Positions 1 through 8,380 are shown, counted from the first letter of the stretch. The stretch is DNA of 64,000 bases from Marinimicrobium sp038419845 (GCF_038419845.1 NZ_JBCAQT010000001.1:186001-250000); one strand, 5' to 3'. Notes: generated by a model from the letters alone, not told the origin. Made by a program: numbers and translations.

Positions 1-556
1 TGATATACATGTGAACCGGTAGGATGGAGTCATCGAAGGGGCCCACCCACTCTTCAATATTCGCCGGCCAGAAGTTAAAGCGAGCCTGTGCGGGGCTTGT
101 CAGCGCGCTTGCCTGGTTGCCATTCACCTCCCGAACCAGTTCCCCGTCAATTAACCAGCGAACCTGGTCGGGTTTCCACTCAAGTGTATAGGTGTGATAA
201 CTCTGTGCCAGAGATTCGCCCACAGGGTGCACCTGCTCGGTGGTTATCTTCTCGCCCAGCCCGGTGATGATGTTGGTTTGCCAGGAGTTGGCCCCATCTT
301 TACCGAGAATCTCGATATCGACCTCCTCCCAGAATACATCGTCCATTTCTGAGTCTTCCTTCCAGAGGAAGAAAGCCGAAATGAGCCCGCTGCCTTCACC
401 GGCCCGCATGCGCATCACATACTTGCCGTACAGCTCGGAATCCTGTGTGAATATTTCGGCTGATTTGTAGGGTTTGGCGTCAGCGACAAGTGGCGCCAAC
501 ATCAGTATTGCGCACGACGGAATGGCACGTGCGAGTCGCCGGATAGATGAGTACAT
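1..556 (-). CDS. GH16 family endo-beta-glucanase (lichenase type), C-terminus outside the window
   Basis: Secreted glycoside hydrolase family 16 enzyme, expected to cleave internal linkages of beta-glucans such as mixed-linkage glucan or laminarin. Only the first 185 or so residues are present; the gene runs off the left edge. Residues 1-27 form a signal peptide (basic start, hydrophobic core, A-D-A end). The catalytic signature is at residues 77-83, EEVDIEI, which fits the EXDXE form without a beta-bulge found in lichenases rather than the EXDXXE form of laminarinases and agarases; E78 would be nucleophile and E82 acid/base. The ATG at 554-556 follows an AGGAG ribosome site. A perfect CRP-type site lies about 67 bp upstream of the start. 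The exact substrate cannot be told from this fragment. Confidence 0.88.
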   Translation of the reverse strand, partial: MYSSIRRLARAIPSCAILMLAPLVADAKPYKSAEIFTQDSELYGKYVMRMRAGEGSGLISAFFLWKEDSEMDDVFWEEVDIEILGKDGANSWQTNIITGLGEKITTEQVHPVGESLAQSYHTYTLEWKPDQVRWLIDGELVREVNGNQASALTSPAQARFNFWPANIEEWVGPFDDSILPVHMYI

Positions 557-615
557 AACGAACTCCTGTCAATTTTTGAAAATAGAATGGCTACTAGCCC
601 CTCTCCAACCAGATG

Positions 616-631
616 TGTGACGTCAATCACA
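616..631. promoter_or_regulatory. CRP-type binding site upstream of the GH16 gene
   Basis: The sequence TGTGACGTCAATCACA matches the TGTGA-N6-TCACA consensus of the cAMP receptor protein at every defined position. Its centre is about 67 bp upstream of the GH16 start codon and it faces the AraC regulator gene on the other side. With CRP at a typical activating distance, the transcript would begin near 582. This suggests catabolite control of the glucanase; binding is inferred. Confidence 0.72.
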
Positions 632-740
632 TAAGCCAGACAGGCGGGGAGGGCGGTAGCCGACGGCGACATCTTGAGAGGAGGGGGGCTAACGATAAAG
701 TCTCAATACGTGTTCTACTTCAATTGAGACAGCAGCGCCG

Positions 741-1913
741 TCAGGCGGTCCTGGAAGAGGTGGGTATCCTATGGTCTGCCGCTTGGTGGTCCTTCCGGTA
801 TTGACTGGGAGTGGTGCCTTCCGCCTTCTTGAAAAACCGATGAAACGTGGCCTTACTATTGAAACCGGCGGCCTGGGCGATGTCGGAAATGGTCCACTCA
901 TTGTACTGAGGCGCGCGAAGGTTGCGTTTCACCTCCTCAACGCGGTAACTGCTGACAAACTCATGGAAGTTCTGATGGAAGTGCCGGTTGATGATCATCG
1001 ACACCTCTCGGGGAGAGCATTGGACCCTGGTGGCAAACCGTTCCAGCGTGATCTGCGGATTCAGAAACGCCTGATCCTCTGTCATCGCCCTGGTTAGTCT
1101 CTCAACCTGACGGGCATCGATAGGCGCCTTGGCGTCATGGTCGGTGGGCGGTTCCAAAGGAGCGGCTTGATATGACTTTGGTGACTCCCGATAAATGAGA
1201 AACACAAGCAGCGCCAGGTTGAAGTAGTTCCCGACAATGCCCATCACGTCGCTCACACCGCCCGGGCGCAAAGTCCCGAAGAAATGGGTGATGGCGGCCC
1301 ACAGCCACACGGCCGTAAAGCCACCCACCACATAAAGCTGGTCTTTTCTGACCTCCCCGTCCATTGAGCGCGTGCTGCCGCCCTCTGAATGGCGCTGAAT
1401 GACGCTTAAACAAAGAATGCCATAGATCACCGGCAGCAACTTCTTCAACGTAATAAAATCGCTGTAAAAAGCGTTCGATTGTTGATAAAGCTGCAAGTTG
1501 AGCAGCAGATCCCGCTGAACGGCATGGGGAAAACGAAAACACTCAATATAAAGGTAAACCAATGCCAGAAGGGCGGGGGCCAGGTGCAACCACTGCCTGA
1601 GGCCAAATGTGAACTCGGGTTCCAGGTGTGATTTCAGCTGCCAATAGAGCAGGGGGCCCAGCAAAAAACCAACGCCCCCGAGAACGAGGTACAAATAGGG
1701 GACAACCGCAAAAACCGGGTGACGAACGGGCTCGGCCCAAAGGATCAGGGTGTTGATGGCCACCAGAGCGTTGGTGGCGAGAAACAGACCAAAGAAGTGT
1801 CCCGACGGCCTGGGGCGACGCCAACCGCCGATATGTCTCGACCCCAGCAGCGCACAGGCGGCGACTGTAATGATCAGGGAAATGTCATGAATATTGAACA
1901 GAACCGCTTTCAT
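741..1913 (-). CDS. Membrane-embedded AraC-family transcriptional regulator
   Basis: A 390-residue protein with about seven hydrophobic segments in residues 1-250, followed by a C-terminal AraC-type double helix-turn-helix domain (roughly 285-375). The second helix-turn-helix is recognisable by ISDIAQAAGFNSKATFHRFF and the usual T-P-S-Q-Y-R end. Known members of this layout are membrane-anchored regulators thought to sense a small molecule or envelope state and bind DNA directly. It lies on the same strand as the GH16 gene and 185 bp upstream of it, so regulation of the glucanase is plausible but inferred from position only. The start ATG at 1911-1913 has only a weak ribosome site (GGACGGGT). 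Confidence 0.85.
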   Translation of the reverse strand: MKAVLFNIHDISLIITVAACALLGSRHIGGWRRPRPSGHFFGLFLATNALVAINTLILWAEPVRHPVFAVVPYLYLVLGGVGFLLGPLLYWQLKSHLEPEFTFGLRQWLHLAPALLALVYLYIECFRFPHAVQRDLLLNLQLYQQSNAFYSDFITLKKLLPVIYGILCLSVIQRHSEGGSTRSMDGEVRKDQLYVVGGFTAVWLWAAITHFFGTLRPGGVSDVMGIVGNYFNLALLVFLIYRESPKSYQAAPLEPPTDHDAKAPIDARQVERLTRAMTEDQAFLNPQITLERFATRVQCSPREVSMIINRHFHQNFHEFVSSYRVEEVKRNLRAPQYNEWTISDIAQAAGFNSKATFHRFFKKAEGTTPSQYRKDHQAADHRIPTSSRTA

Positions 1914-2056
1914 ACCCGTCCATGCCTCGTCCTCTTCGATCAGACCTAGTTTTAACAGGGATAGTGACCTTACTCGTCTCTCAAGTCGCTGACCATGACG
2001 TTCTTCTCACTTTCAGAAAAGGAAGATGACCACACTCGGGACGCGCTTGTACTTTC

Positions 2057-3118
2057 TCACCAGTCTTCGTTGTACAACAACACCAGGCTGCCGCCACTGA
2101 GGGCACTGCCGTAATTGACCATGACGCTGACCCCCAGGTTGTCCAGCCAGGACGGGTCTTCATCAAGATCAAACAACCAGCCTATCCCCGCCTGGTAGTA
2201 ATGGTCGGTCTCCAACGTGCGGGTCACATCGCCGCCCACATCGACGCGGCGGGCAAGCACCCGCAGTTTGTTCGAGGTATTCAGCACGTCGGGTAAATCC
2301 CAGTAGACCGTGACGCCGTTGGCCCAGCTCCAGGTCTTGGGTTGAACCTCGGGCAGCTCCTGACCGGTGCTGATCGTCTCGCCGGCGTAGTAACTGTAGG
2401 TGCTTTGGTACTTCCAGGGTACGCCCCGGGTTTCGCGGCTGTAGGTAAGGCGGGTCTGTACCTGTCCCATCAGCGCGGTGGCAGCGGTGTCGAACAGCGC
2501 TCCCTCGACATCTTCCCCTGTGACCGGTGACAAGGAGGCGCCAGCCTTGTAATCGTTCTGGTACCGTAAAATGTGAAGGCCGGCACCCGCATCCACTTTC
2601 CACTTCTCGGTCAGTGCATACGAAATCCCCCCTCCCAGGTAGCCGCCGTAAACACGCTCCTTGGTCGCGTCGGAGACTTCGTTCGTACTCTCATCGGTCG
2701 GTGTAGCGCCCGGCTCCTCAGGATTTTCAGCCCCACGAATGAAGTCCTGTTTGGTCTCAAAAAAACTGAGCCGCGCATTGATGTAGGGGATCAGCCGGCT
2801 CTCATCTGGCGCCAGTTTCCACTTCCACGGCAGGGAAAAGGTAGTGATGCTGTCGCGCCGGCCGATGGACTCTTCCGAGCCGAACTGGTCTTCGCCCACC
2901 GGTATGAAAGAGCCGGGATCGAACGAGAGCAGGCCCAGGGTCAACACTTCGGTGTCGGTCAATACCACCGAAGTGGCAAGCGCCGAGGCCGCTTGCCGTT
3001 CAGCGAGCGGCGCCGAGGTTTCCTCATCCCCCGTTTGGGCGCTGATCGCCGCGCACCAAAAGCACGACGCCAACGCCAGTGGCCACCGGCACCGGTGGCC
3101 GCCTACATACAGACTCAT
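2057..3118 (-). CDS. Outer-membrane beta-barrel protein (possible solitary autotransporter-barrel family)
   Basis: A 353-residue exported protein. The start at 3116-3118 is chosen because it follows an AAGGAA ribosome site and begins a signal peptide ending in A-I-S-A-Q; an in-frame start 42 codons upstream would put polar residues before that signal. The mature part has alternating aromatic and polar residues typical of outer-membrane strands (YNARLSFFETKQ, LTYSRETRG, YSTYYAGE-like stretches) and ends in Y-N-E-D-W, an aromatic final strand. The N-terminal GLLSFDPGSFIPVGED and SEESIGRRDSI stretches resemble the solitary outer-membrane autotransporter barrel family; this is recalled similarity. 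No function is known. A DUF2959 lipoprotein gene sits upstream on the same strand. Confidence 0.6.
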   Translation of the reverse strand: MSLYVGGHRCRWPLALASCFWCAAISAQTGDEETSAPLAERQAASALATSVVLTDTEVLTLGLLSFDPGSFIPVGEDQFGSEESIGRRDSITTFSLPWKWKLAPDESRLIPYINARLSFFETKQDFIRGAENPEEPGATPTDESTNEVSDATKERVYGGYLGGGISYALTEKWKVDAGAGLHILRYQNDYKAGASLSPVTGEDVEGALFDTAATALMGQVQTRLTYSRETRGVPWKYQSTYSYYAGETISTGQELPEVQPKTWSWANGVTVYWDLPDVLNTSNKLRVLARRVDVGGDVTRTLETDHYYQAGIGWLFDLDEDPSWLDNLGVSVMVNYGSALSGGSLVLLYNEDW

Positions 3119-3182
3119 GATCCAGTTTCCTTTTGTGAGTGTGTGTCGATCAATTGCGCCAAAACATGATGTCTTATTTGAG

Positions 3183-3818
3183 TTATTCACGCATGGTCTG
3201 GATAAAGCTATCGGCTTCGGCAATAGACTTCCTGAGTGCGTCAATCAATTGCCCTACATCATCGTCAATGCGTACGGCCTCTTCCTGTAACGAGGCAATG
3301 GCCTGGGTGTTGAGGTTATGTTTCAAGAAAAGCACCTGGTCTTCCATGGCCTGCAGTACCGGGTCCAGGCGCTCTTCCGAGACTCTCATCAAGCCAATCA
3401 ACTGACTGTACTGCTGGCGTGTGGACTCCAGTTTGCGCTCGCTGTCACGTCGCAGGGTGTCGCTGGAGTAGCGGTCGAGCTCCTCCTCCCATTCATCAAA
3501 GAGGTCTTCGGCGACACTCTCTACACTGTCGATGCGCTTGCGAATCTCTTCGGCGCTGTCAAAGCTATCTTCGTATTCCCGGTTCAGCGTGTTGTAGGTC
3601 TTCTCCAACTCCCCGCCATCAACGCTCACAACCGATTTGAATTGAGCCAGGGCCGACTCAAACTGCTCCTGCCCGTCCTTCTGAGCGTCGCGTGCTTCCT
3701 CCACCCGGTCGATCATGATGTTCCGCTTGTGGACGCCGAACTTTTCCATCGTGTTGTAATAGGCGGTCGAACAGGCGCAGAGTGTGAGCGCCAGTGCCAA
3801 TATAGATAAGAGTTTCAT
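3183..3818 (-). CDS. DUF2959 family outer-membrane lipoprotein
   Basis: A 211-residue lipoprotein. The ATG at 3816-3818 follows an AAGGATC ribosome site and gives a signal peptide with lipobox L-C-A-C, followed by Ser, which predicts outer-membrane sorting. The body is highly charged and helical (coiled-coil-like) and carries hallmarks of the DUF2959 family: YYNTMEKFGVHKRNIMIDRV near the start, a LFDEWEEELDRYSS segment in the middle and DQVLFLKHNLNTQAIASLQ near the end. The family's function is unknown. It is 64 bp upstream of the outer-membrane barrel gene on the same strand and may be cotranscribed with it. Confidence 0.85.
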   Translation of the reverse strand: MKLLSILALALTLCACSTAYYNTMEKFGVHKRNIMIDRVEEARDAQKDGQEQFESALAQFKSVVSVDGGELEKTYNTLNREYEDSFDSAEEIRKRIDSVESVAEDLFDEWEEELDRYSSDTLRRDSERKLESTRQQYSQLIGLMRVSEERLDPVLQAMEDQVLFLKHNLNTQAIASLQEEAVRIDDDVGQLIDALRKSIAEADSFIQTMRE

Positions 3819-4118
3819 GGCTGATCCTTGTCTTTCTGGTGAGTGAGGAGGTCCGAGGTGATGAGTCACTTGGACCACTGTTTCCGGGAATCCTTCCTTG
3901 TCCCTGGCTTCAAAGCCAGATATTTGAGCCTTTCACCCTAGATGGTAGTTCAATTTACTCTGTAGTTCCCAGTAGGGCGAAGAGGCAGGCCGTTTCGTGG
4001 GGTGACGGGGACTGGGCGCAATCGTAGTTTCAACGGCACCAGATGAAGAAATCGCCGCCAAAATTGTTATTAAGAGGTATATGGCGCCAAGTGCTAGATG
4101 ACGTGTGAGATGCTCTCC

Positions 4119-4134
4119 CGTGACAAAGGTCACA
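4119..4134. promoter_or_regulatory. CRP-like site upstream of the effector/immunity pair
   Basis: CGTGACAAAGGTCACA differs from the TGTGA-N6-TCACA consensus at one position and is a clean inverted repeat (GTGAC/GTCAC). It lies about 118 bp upstream of the start at 4245. It could serve the gene pair on the right; nothing else convincing is encoded in the 426 bp between 3819 and 4244. Confidence 0.45.
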
Positions 4135-4244
4135 AAAAGGGCGCATGGGCCTTTGTCGCGTTTACTTCGATTGCAGGTTCCGGTAAATTTACGCGTTGTT
4201 TCTGTAGTCCATTAATCAGAGGTCCGTAAACAAGGAGTCGTTTC

Positions 4245-5231
4245 ATGTCGGAATTCGTTTTCCCCCACCAGCATGTTCCCGCCAAAGAGCTATTTGCCGC
4301 CGGTGACCAGGACGCCATCGATCGTTTTCTCCAGCAAAATGCCGAGTGTCGCATTGGTCTTCACGCTCAAAGCCCTTACTGCGAGGAGTTCAGCACCGCT
4401 CAGGACCCGTTGATTCTGAGTCGTCTCCAACAGATTCCCGGCTCACACAGGCGCCAACTATCTTGCGCCATTGACGAATTCGGGGAGCAAACGCACGCCT
4501 TGGCTGAGTTCTATGACCGACAGCTGGCAAATCTTGACCTTGAAACCTCTTCCGGCCTGGTCGGGGCAGGAACCTCTGCCAAAGGCGCTCGGTTGACCGC
4601 TTTTCAGCGCACTATGCTCGATTACCAGGAGGCGCTCATACAGCTCAACGAACACAAGAAAAATGGCCCATCGGGAAGGGCTGGGGTGTTGGGCAAAGTG
4701 GAGCTGGAGTCTTTGGCCCGGCGCAAGTACGCCACTATGGCGCGTCAGTACCGAGTGGAGTTAAACAGCGTGGCCCGCCCGGAGTTCCGCCACAAGAATC
4801 GCGGTCATATTCTGAACAATGCCGACCGGGGTATTACCCTGGCCAAACATCACCGAAGCTCCAAGCTATCCATAGACAATGTATCCCAGGTTCAGCGTCT
4901 GGATGGACTGGCGCGAAGCATCCGTTACGCCGGCAATGGTGTCATTGTTCTCGATGCCGGTTTGCGTCTACGTAATGTGCACGAAAGTTACCAGCGCAAT
5001 GAAAACTGGCAGCGAGAGCTGTCCTTGGAGGCTACGGGGTTTGGTCTAGGAGGAGCTAGCGGTATACTGGCAGGTAAAGCAACAGTTGGTGCTTTAACAA
5101 TGATAGGTCTCGGTGCTACTCCCGTTGGATGGGTAGTAATGATAGGTGCCGGAGTGGCTGTCGGTTACTCGGCGGCCACTAAGATGGACGGCTTAGGGAA
5201 ATGGTTTGCAGATCTTTTATGGAATCGATGA
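4245..5231 (+). CDS. Candidate pore-forming effector with C-terminal glycine-rich membrane hairpin
   Basis: A 328-residue protein with no signal peptide. Residues 1-255 are soluble and charged. Residues about 257-305 form two hydrophobic, glycine- and alanine-rich segments (starting GFGLGGASGILAGK and continuing TPVGWVVMIGAGVAVGYSA) followed by a short cationic/aromatic tail ending W-F-A-D-L-L-W-N-R. A soluble body with a terminal glycine-zipper hairpin recalls colicin-like and type VI secretion membrane-disrupting effectors. The next gene is a small multi-spanning membrane protein 13 bp downstream, the usual position of an immunity protein. No secretion genes, VgrG, PAAR or MIX motif is seen nearby, so the toxin role is inferred from architecture and pairing. 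The ATG follows a GGAG ribosome site. Confidence 0.5.
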   Translation: MSEFVFPHQHVPAKELFAAGDQDAIDRFLQQNAECRIGLHAQSPYCEEFSTAQDPLILSRLQQIPGSHRRQLSCAIDEFGEQTHALAEFYDRQLANLDLETSSGLVGAGTSAKGARLTAFQRTMLDYQEALIQLNEHKKNGPSGRAGVLGKVELESLARRKYATMARQYRVELNSVARPEFRHKNRGHILNNADRGITLAKHHRSSKLSIDNVSQVQRLDGLARSIRYAGNGVIVLDAGLRLRNVHESYQRNENWQRELSLEATGFGLGGASGILAGKATVGALTMIGLGATPVGWVVMIGAGVAVGYSAATKMDGLGKWFADLLWNR

Positions 5232-5244
5232 GGCCGGAAATATA

Positions 5245-5601
5245 ATGAGCTCTGAGTGGATTTTCTTTTGGGTTAGTTTTCCGTTTTTAGCCTTAATGTT
5301 TGGCAGCTGGCTGGGCTTTGCGCGACTCACTATGGCGAGAATCGAAAAGCAGATGAAAGCTGAAGGTAAACCTCGCCCTTGTCCCTGGGATGGGCCCGGA
5401 GGAAGGGTCGTTCTATATGCTTATGCTATTGTACTGCCACAAAAATTGGCAAAACGAATCCACGTCCAACTTATTGATGCTCCATTGATTCGCCGCTACG
5501 CTTTGCCGAAAGATCGTTGGTTAGCGTTTGTGTTGGTCATATCTGGTAGTACGATGATATTTCTAGGGTTTTGGGGTTCCTATTATTTGGGATTTTACTG
5601 A
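5245..5601 (+). CDS. Small membrane protein, candidate immunity partner
   Basis: A 118-residue protein with a membrane segment at residues 4-25 (WIFFWVSFPFLALMF), a basic central region and a hydrophobic C-terminal segment (LAFVLVISGSTMIFLGFWG). The ATG at 5245 has a GAGG-type ribosome site inside the end of the upstream gene; an in-frame start at 5206 would overlap that gene and add 13 residues. Immunity proteins against pore-forming effectors are typically small inner-membrane proteins encoded directly downstream, which is what is seen here. No family was recognised, so the role is inferred from context. Confidence 0.5.
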   Translation: MSSEWIFFWVSFPFLALMFGSWLGFARLTMARIEKQMKAEGKPRPCPWDGPGGRVVLYAYAIVLPQKLAKRIHVQLIDAPLIRRYALPKDRWLAFVLVISGSTMIFLGFWGSYYLGFY

Positions 5602-5621
5602 ATACATAGGTGTCGTTACCC

Positions 5622-6083
5622 TTAAATATGTTGTTGGGGCCTGAGCTTGGTCAAAAATAATACCGCACGGAGCCCTGCTTCCTGTTGAATATGAGAAACC
5701 GCGGCGTTCTCCACCCTATGCAGGCCATTCCGAAGCTGCGCATTGCCTTGCGGCGTGTGCAGCCAAGCAAGCCCGGCGCTATTTACCAGGAGAGTCACCC
5801 AGAATACCGCCCGAAAGCTCGCTTTCCTGGTTTTATGTCTAAGCCGTTGCTGTGCAATCAGCGCCCCGGGCCACCCGCCGAGTAATGAGGCTATATGGAG
5901 CGTTCGTTCAGAGACCCGCCATGCGCCGGATTGTGCCGCCTTTTTATCTTTGGCGTACAATCCATAGGTGATCAGGCTGAACATTAATAAGATGAGGCCC
6001 GCTGCGAGAGGGGTGAATCCCAGATAGAATGACGTCACGGTTGAGGCCACAAGTATGACAACCAGAATATAGCCAAATTTCAA
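5622..6083 (-). CDS. DUF1294 family membrane protein
   Basis: A 153-residue inner-membrane protein. Two hydrophobic segments cover residues 3-42, followed by the DUF1294 signature: YGLYAKDKKAA, then RVSERTLHIASLLGGWPGAL and Q-Q-R-L-R-H-K-T-R-K-ASF, ending in a further membrane segment. Some family members carry an N-terminal cold-shock domain; this one does not. The function of DUF1294 is unknown. It converges with the candidate immunity gene, and the 20 bp between them hold no terminator. Confidence 0.85.
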   Translation of the reverse strand: MKFGYILVVILVASTVTSFYLGFTPLAAGLILLMFSLITYGLYAKDKKAAQSGAWRVSERTLHIASLLGGWPGALIAQQRLRHKTRKASFRAVFWVTLLVNSAGLAWLHTPQGNAQLRNGLHRVENAAVSHIQQEAGLRAVLFLTKLRPQQHI

Positions 6084-6206
6084 GATACTATCCTCGCCTG
6101 AAATTATACAGTGGAGTCTGAATGGAACAGATTCCTACAATCTTTTACCGTTCAGTAACAGATGGGTAGCGCGCCAATCGTTACTATGGGTTCAAAAGGA
6201 GGGCTT

Positions 6207-6821
6207 ATGCAGTTCCAAACTCAACCATTTGTCAGCATCATGTTGGCAATCACTTATGCAGTAACGCTGGTCGCCTGTGGCGGGAGCAGTTCCCGGACCG
6301 ACAATGATGACTCCGCCTGTATTACAGTCTACGAACCCGTTTGTGCGCTGAGCGAAGTGAACGGACAGTATCGCTATCAAACGTTCGGAAACCGCTGTGT
6401 TGCGAATCTTGATAGCGCTGAAATAAGCTTCGAAGCTGAGTGTGGCGCACTGGAAGACAACGTCAGTGAAGCCTCCCAAGCGGTTATTGTACATGAATCT
6501 GTAGACCAGCTACCGGAGAACTCAAGCGGAGTAACGGTGCTTGAGAGTGAAATATCCCAGGATGTGGCACAGTTAACGGTGGAGCACAGTGGTGGCTGTG
6601 GCGAGCATCGCTTTGATCTGCACGTGGCACCCCCGTTTATGGAGAGTTGGCCTCTTCAGATCAATGCCCGGTTGACACACGAGACCGAGGATACCTGTGA
6701 GGCCCTTATCATCACTGACGTCAGCATTGATCTGCAGCCCCTGAAAAACCTCTATCACAAGAGCTATGATAGTGAGTCAGGGGAAATCCAGATTCCACAC
6801 GTGGGGCTGTATCAGTTTTAG
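6207..6821 (+). CDS. Lipoprotein with Kazal-like protease-inhibitor domain
   Basis: A 204-residue predicted lipoprotein. The ATG at 6207 is chosen because it follows an excellent AGGAGG ribosome site and starts a lipoprotein signal ending V-A-C-G-G-G. Residues about 38-77 resemble a Kazal serine-protease-inhibitor fold: a Cys, then TVYEPVCALSEVNG, then F-G-N-R-C and a final E-A-E-C, matching the C-x(n)-Y-x-P-V-C-A, Y/F-G-N-x-C spacing. The C-terminal part (residues 90-204) contains three more Cys and resembles nothing I recognise. It could protect the envelope from foreign proteases; that role is inference. It faces the MoaD gene convergently across a 42-bp gap holding a small CGGACC/GGTCCG hairpin. 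Confidence 0.65.
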   Translation: MQFQTQPFVSIMLAITYAVTLVACGGSSSRTDNDDSACITVYEPVCALSEVNGQYRYQTFGNRCVANLDSAEISFEAECGALEDNVSEASQAVIVHESVDQLPENSSGVTVLESEISQDVAQLTVEHSGGCGEHRFDLHVAPPFMESWPLQINARLTHETEDTCEALIITDVSIDLQPLKNLYHKSYDSESGEIQIPHVGLYQF

Positions 6822-6863
6822 CGGACCGCGAGGTCCGTGAAGACCGAAACGCTGTTCTATTCT

Positions 6864-7142
6864 CTAGCCCCCGCTCAAGGCCTGGAAGATAAAAAGGGTG
6901 TCGCCGTCCCGGACCTGGTCGCTGAGATTTTTCCGGTCGACGACAAACGTGTCGTTGATACAGAGCTTTACGTGCCGGCGCACCGCCCCTCGCTCATCCA
7001 GAACATAATCGGTGAAACCGGGCGCCTGATCATTGATGGTGTGCAAAACCTCGGCGACCGAGCCGGGCGGTGCCGTGAGCGTCCGGTCCTTCAGGTGGGG
7101 GAAGAACCGGTAGAGGTGCGATGTCATCTCAATGGTGGGCAT
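6864..7142 (-). CDS. MoaD/ThiS-family ubiquitin-like sulfur carrier protein
   Basis: A 92-residue protein ending in Gly-Gly (FIFQALSGG), the hallmark of the beta-grasp sulfur carriers MoaD and ThiS, whose C-terminus is adenylylated and thiocarboxylated by a partner E1-like enzyme. The middle follows the MoaD pattern (SVAEVLHTI, then VKLCINDTFV and VRDGDTLFIF). The start at 7140-7142 is chosen because upstream in-frame codons run into the neighbouring gene. It lies 20 bp downstream of the BNR-propeller gene, so the two are probably cotranscribed. No moaE, moeB or thiF-like gene is nearby, so the target pathway is unclear; a dedicated role with the propeller partner is possible. Confidence 0.8.
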   Translation of the reverse strand: MPTIEMTSHLYRFFPHLKDRTLTAPPGSVAEVLHTINDQAPGFTDYVLDERGAVRRHVKLCINDTFVVDRKNLSDQVRDGDTLFIFQALSGG

Positions 7143-7162
7143 AGCGCGCAGCCAATTAAGGG

Positions 7163-8347
7163 TTAACCAAACCGCACGGAGTAGATCGGCGGAAAGTTGT
7201 TGCCCAGACATTGCCAGCTCTCGCCCCGGTCTTCCGACAGATAGGCGTTGCCGGTAGTGCTGCCAAAGCATAGGCGGTCGCCCGAGGCGTCCAGAGCATG
7301 CCGGAGTACGATGTCGTGAGCATTTTCCTGGGGCAGGCCGGTGCGCAGGGCCTGCCAGGACTGGCCGCCATCCTCCGTGCGGGCGACAAACAGACCGCCG
7401 TCAATGGTCATGCGCTCGGCATCGCTCCGGCCCGGAACTACCCAGGCGGTACGGCCGTCCTGTTCATCCACAGCCACCGGAAAGCCAAAATGCACGCCAA
7501 CCTCGGGCATGCTGACTTTCTTCCACTGTTGCGCGCCGTCGTCGCTGTAGAACACACCGCAATGGTTCTGTTGCCAGAGGTGGTCCGGCTGCCCGGGGCA
7601 GTGGGTCACAAAGTGCGGGTCGTGCCCCCATTCCGCTTCGGGATTGGGCAGGTAGTCCATCAGCATGCCGTGATTGCGCGCGGCCCAGCTCTGGCCGCCA
7701 TCAGTGCTCTCGAGTACGCCGGCTGAGGAGACCGCCACATACAGGTGATCCGGGTCGCGCGGGTCCACAATGATGGAGTGGATGCCCGGCTCGAACACCC
7801 CATAGTCGACACTGGCCGGGGTGCCGCCCCAGTGGTTTTCACTGGTGGCCTCACCGGCAAACAGGTCGCCACCGCGACTCTCGTGGTTCCAGAGTGGCCG
7901 GTTGAGCGTCCAGGTATCCCCGCCGTCATCGCTGACAAACAGGCCCCCGGGAATGGTGCCCGCATACATTCGCCCGGGCTGGTCCGGGCTGCCAAAGGCG
8001 AGATTCCAGATTTTGTACACCATGGCGTCGGCATAGACGGGTTCCCCGGCCGGAGCCTCGGGATCAAAATCCGGCGTGGGCATCACCTGGGCGATGCGAC
8101 GCGCGCCCTGGGGGTATTTGAGCGACGAGAGGTCTTCCCTGGTCTCGCCCCCGTCCCGCGAGCGCGAGAGCTTGGGCCCCCAGTGCCCGTGGTCCAGAGA
8201 GGCCCACAGAGTGCCGTCGCGCGGATCGCGGGCGGCGTAACAGACCGGCACGCCGGCGTGAAGGATAGGGCGGGGCCGCCAGCCCTCCGCCTGCCGGTCA
8301 ATAATGACGGTACCCTTGCGGGTACCCAGAAGAATGGTATCAGCCAT
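7163..8347 (-). CDS. BNR/sialidase-like beta-propeller protein
   Basis: A 394-residue cytoplasmic protein (no signal peptide) of the WD40/YVTN/BNR-repeat superfamily. Several Asp-box motifs S-x-D-x-G-x-(T/S)-W are visible: SDDGGDTWTL, STDGGQSWAA, SDDGAQQWKK, TEDGGQSWQA and SEDRGESWQC. These give a six- or seven-blade propeller. Asp boxes occur in sialidases, but also in photosystem assembly factors and other non-enzymatic propellers; no sialidase active-site arginine triad could be assigned. The ATG at 8345-8347 follows AGAGG. It leads a two-gene unit with the MoaD-like gene, an arrangement I recall from other proteobacteria, function unknown. A 42-bp repeat lies just upstream. Confidence 0.75.
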   Translation of the reverse strand: MADTILLGTRKGTVIIDRQAEGWRPRPILHAGVPVCYAARDPRDGTLWASLDHGHWGPKLSRSRDGGETREDLSSLKYPQGARRIAQVMPTPDFDPEAPAGEPVYADAMVYKIWNLAFGSPDQPGRMYAGTIPGGLFVSDDGGDTWTLNRPLWNHESRGGDLFAGEATSENHWGGTPASVDYGVFEPGIHSIIVDPRDPDHLYVAVSSAGVLESTDGGQSWAARNHGMLMDYLPNPEAEWGHDPHFVTHCPGQPDHLWQQNHCGVFYSDDGAQQWKKVSMPEVGVHFGFPVAVDEQDGRTAWVVPGRSDAERMTIDGGLFVARTEDGGQSWQALRTGLPQENAHDIVLRHALDASGDRLCFGSTTGNAYLSEDRGESWQCLGNNFPPIYSVRFG

Positions 8348-8380
8348 CAGATTGCCCTCTTGAGGTGGTATCCATGGGCC

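Noticed and set aside
3933..4133. 66-codon minus-strand ORF with a hydrophobic stretch
   Set aside because: Starts with GTG inside the CRP-like palindrome, has no ribosome site and a proline-rich tail without pattern.
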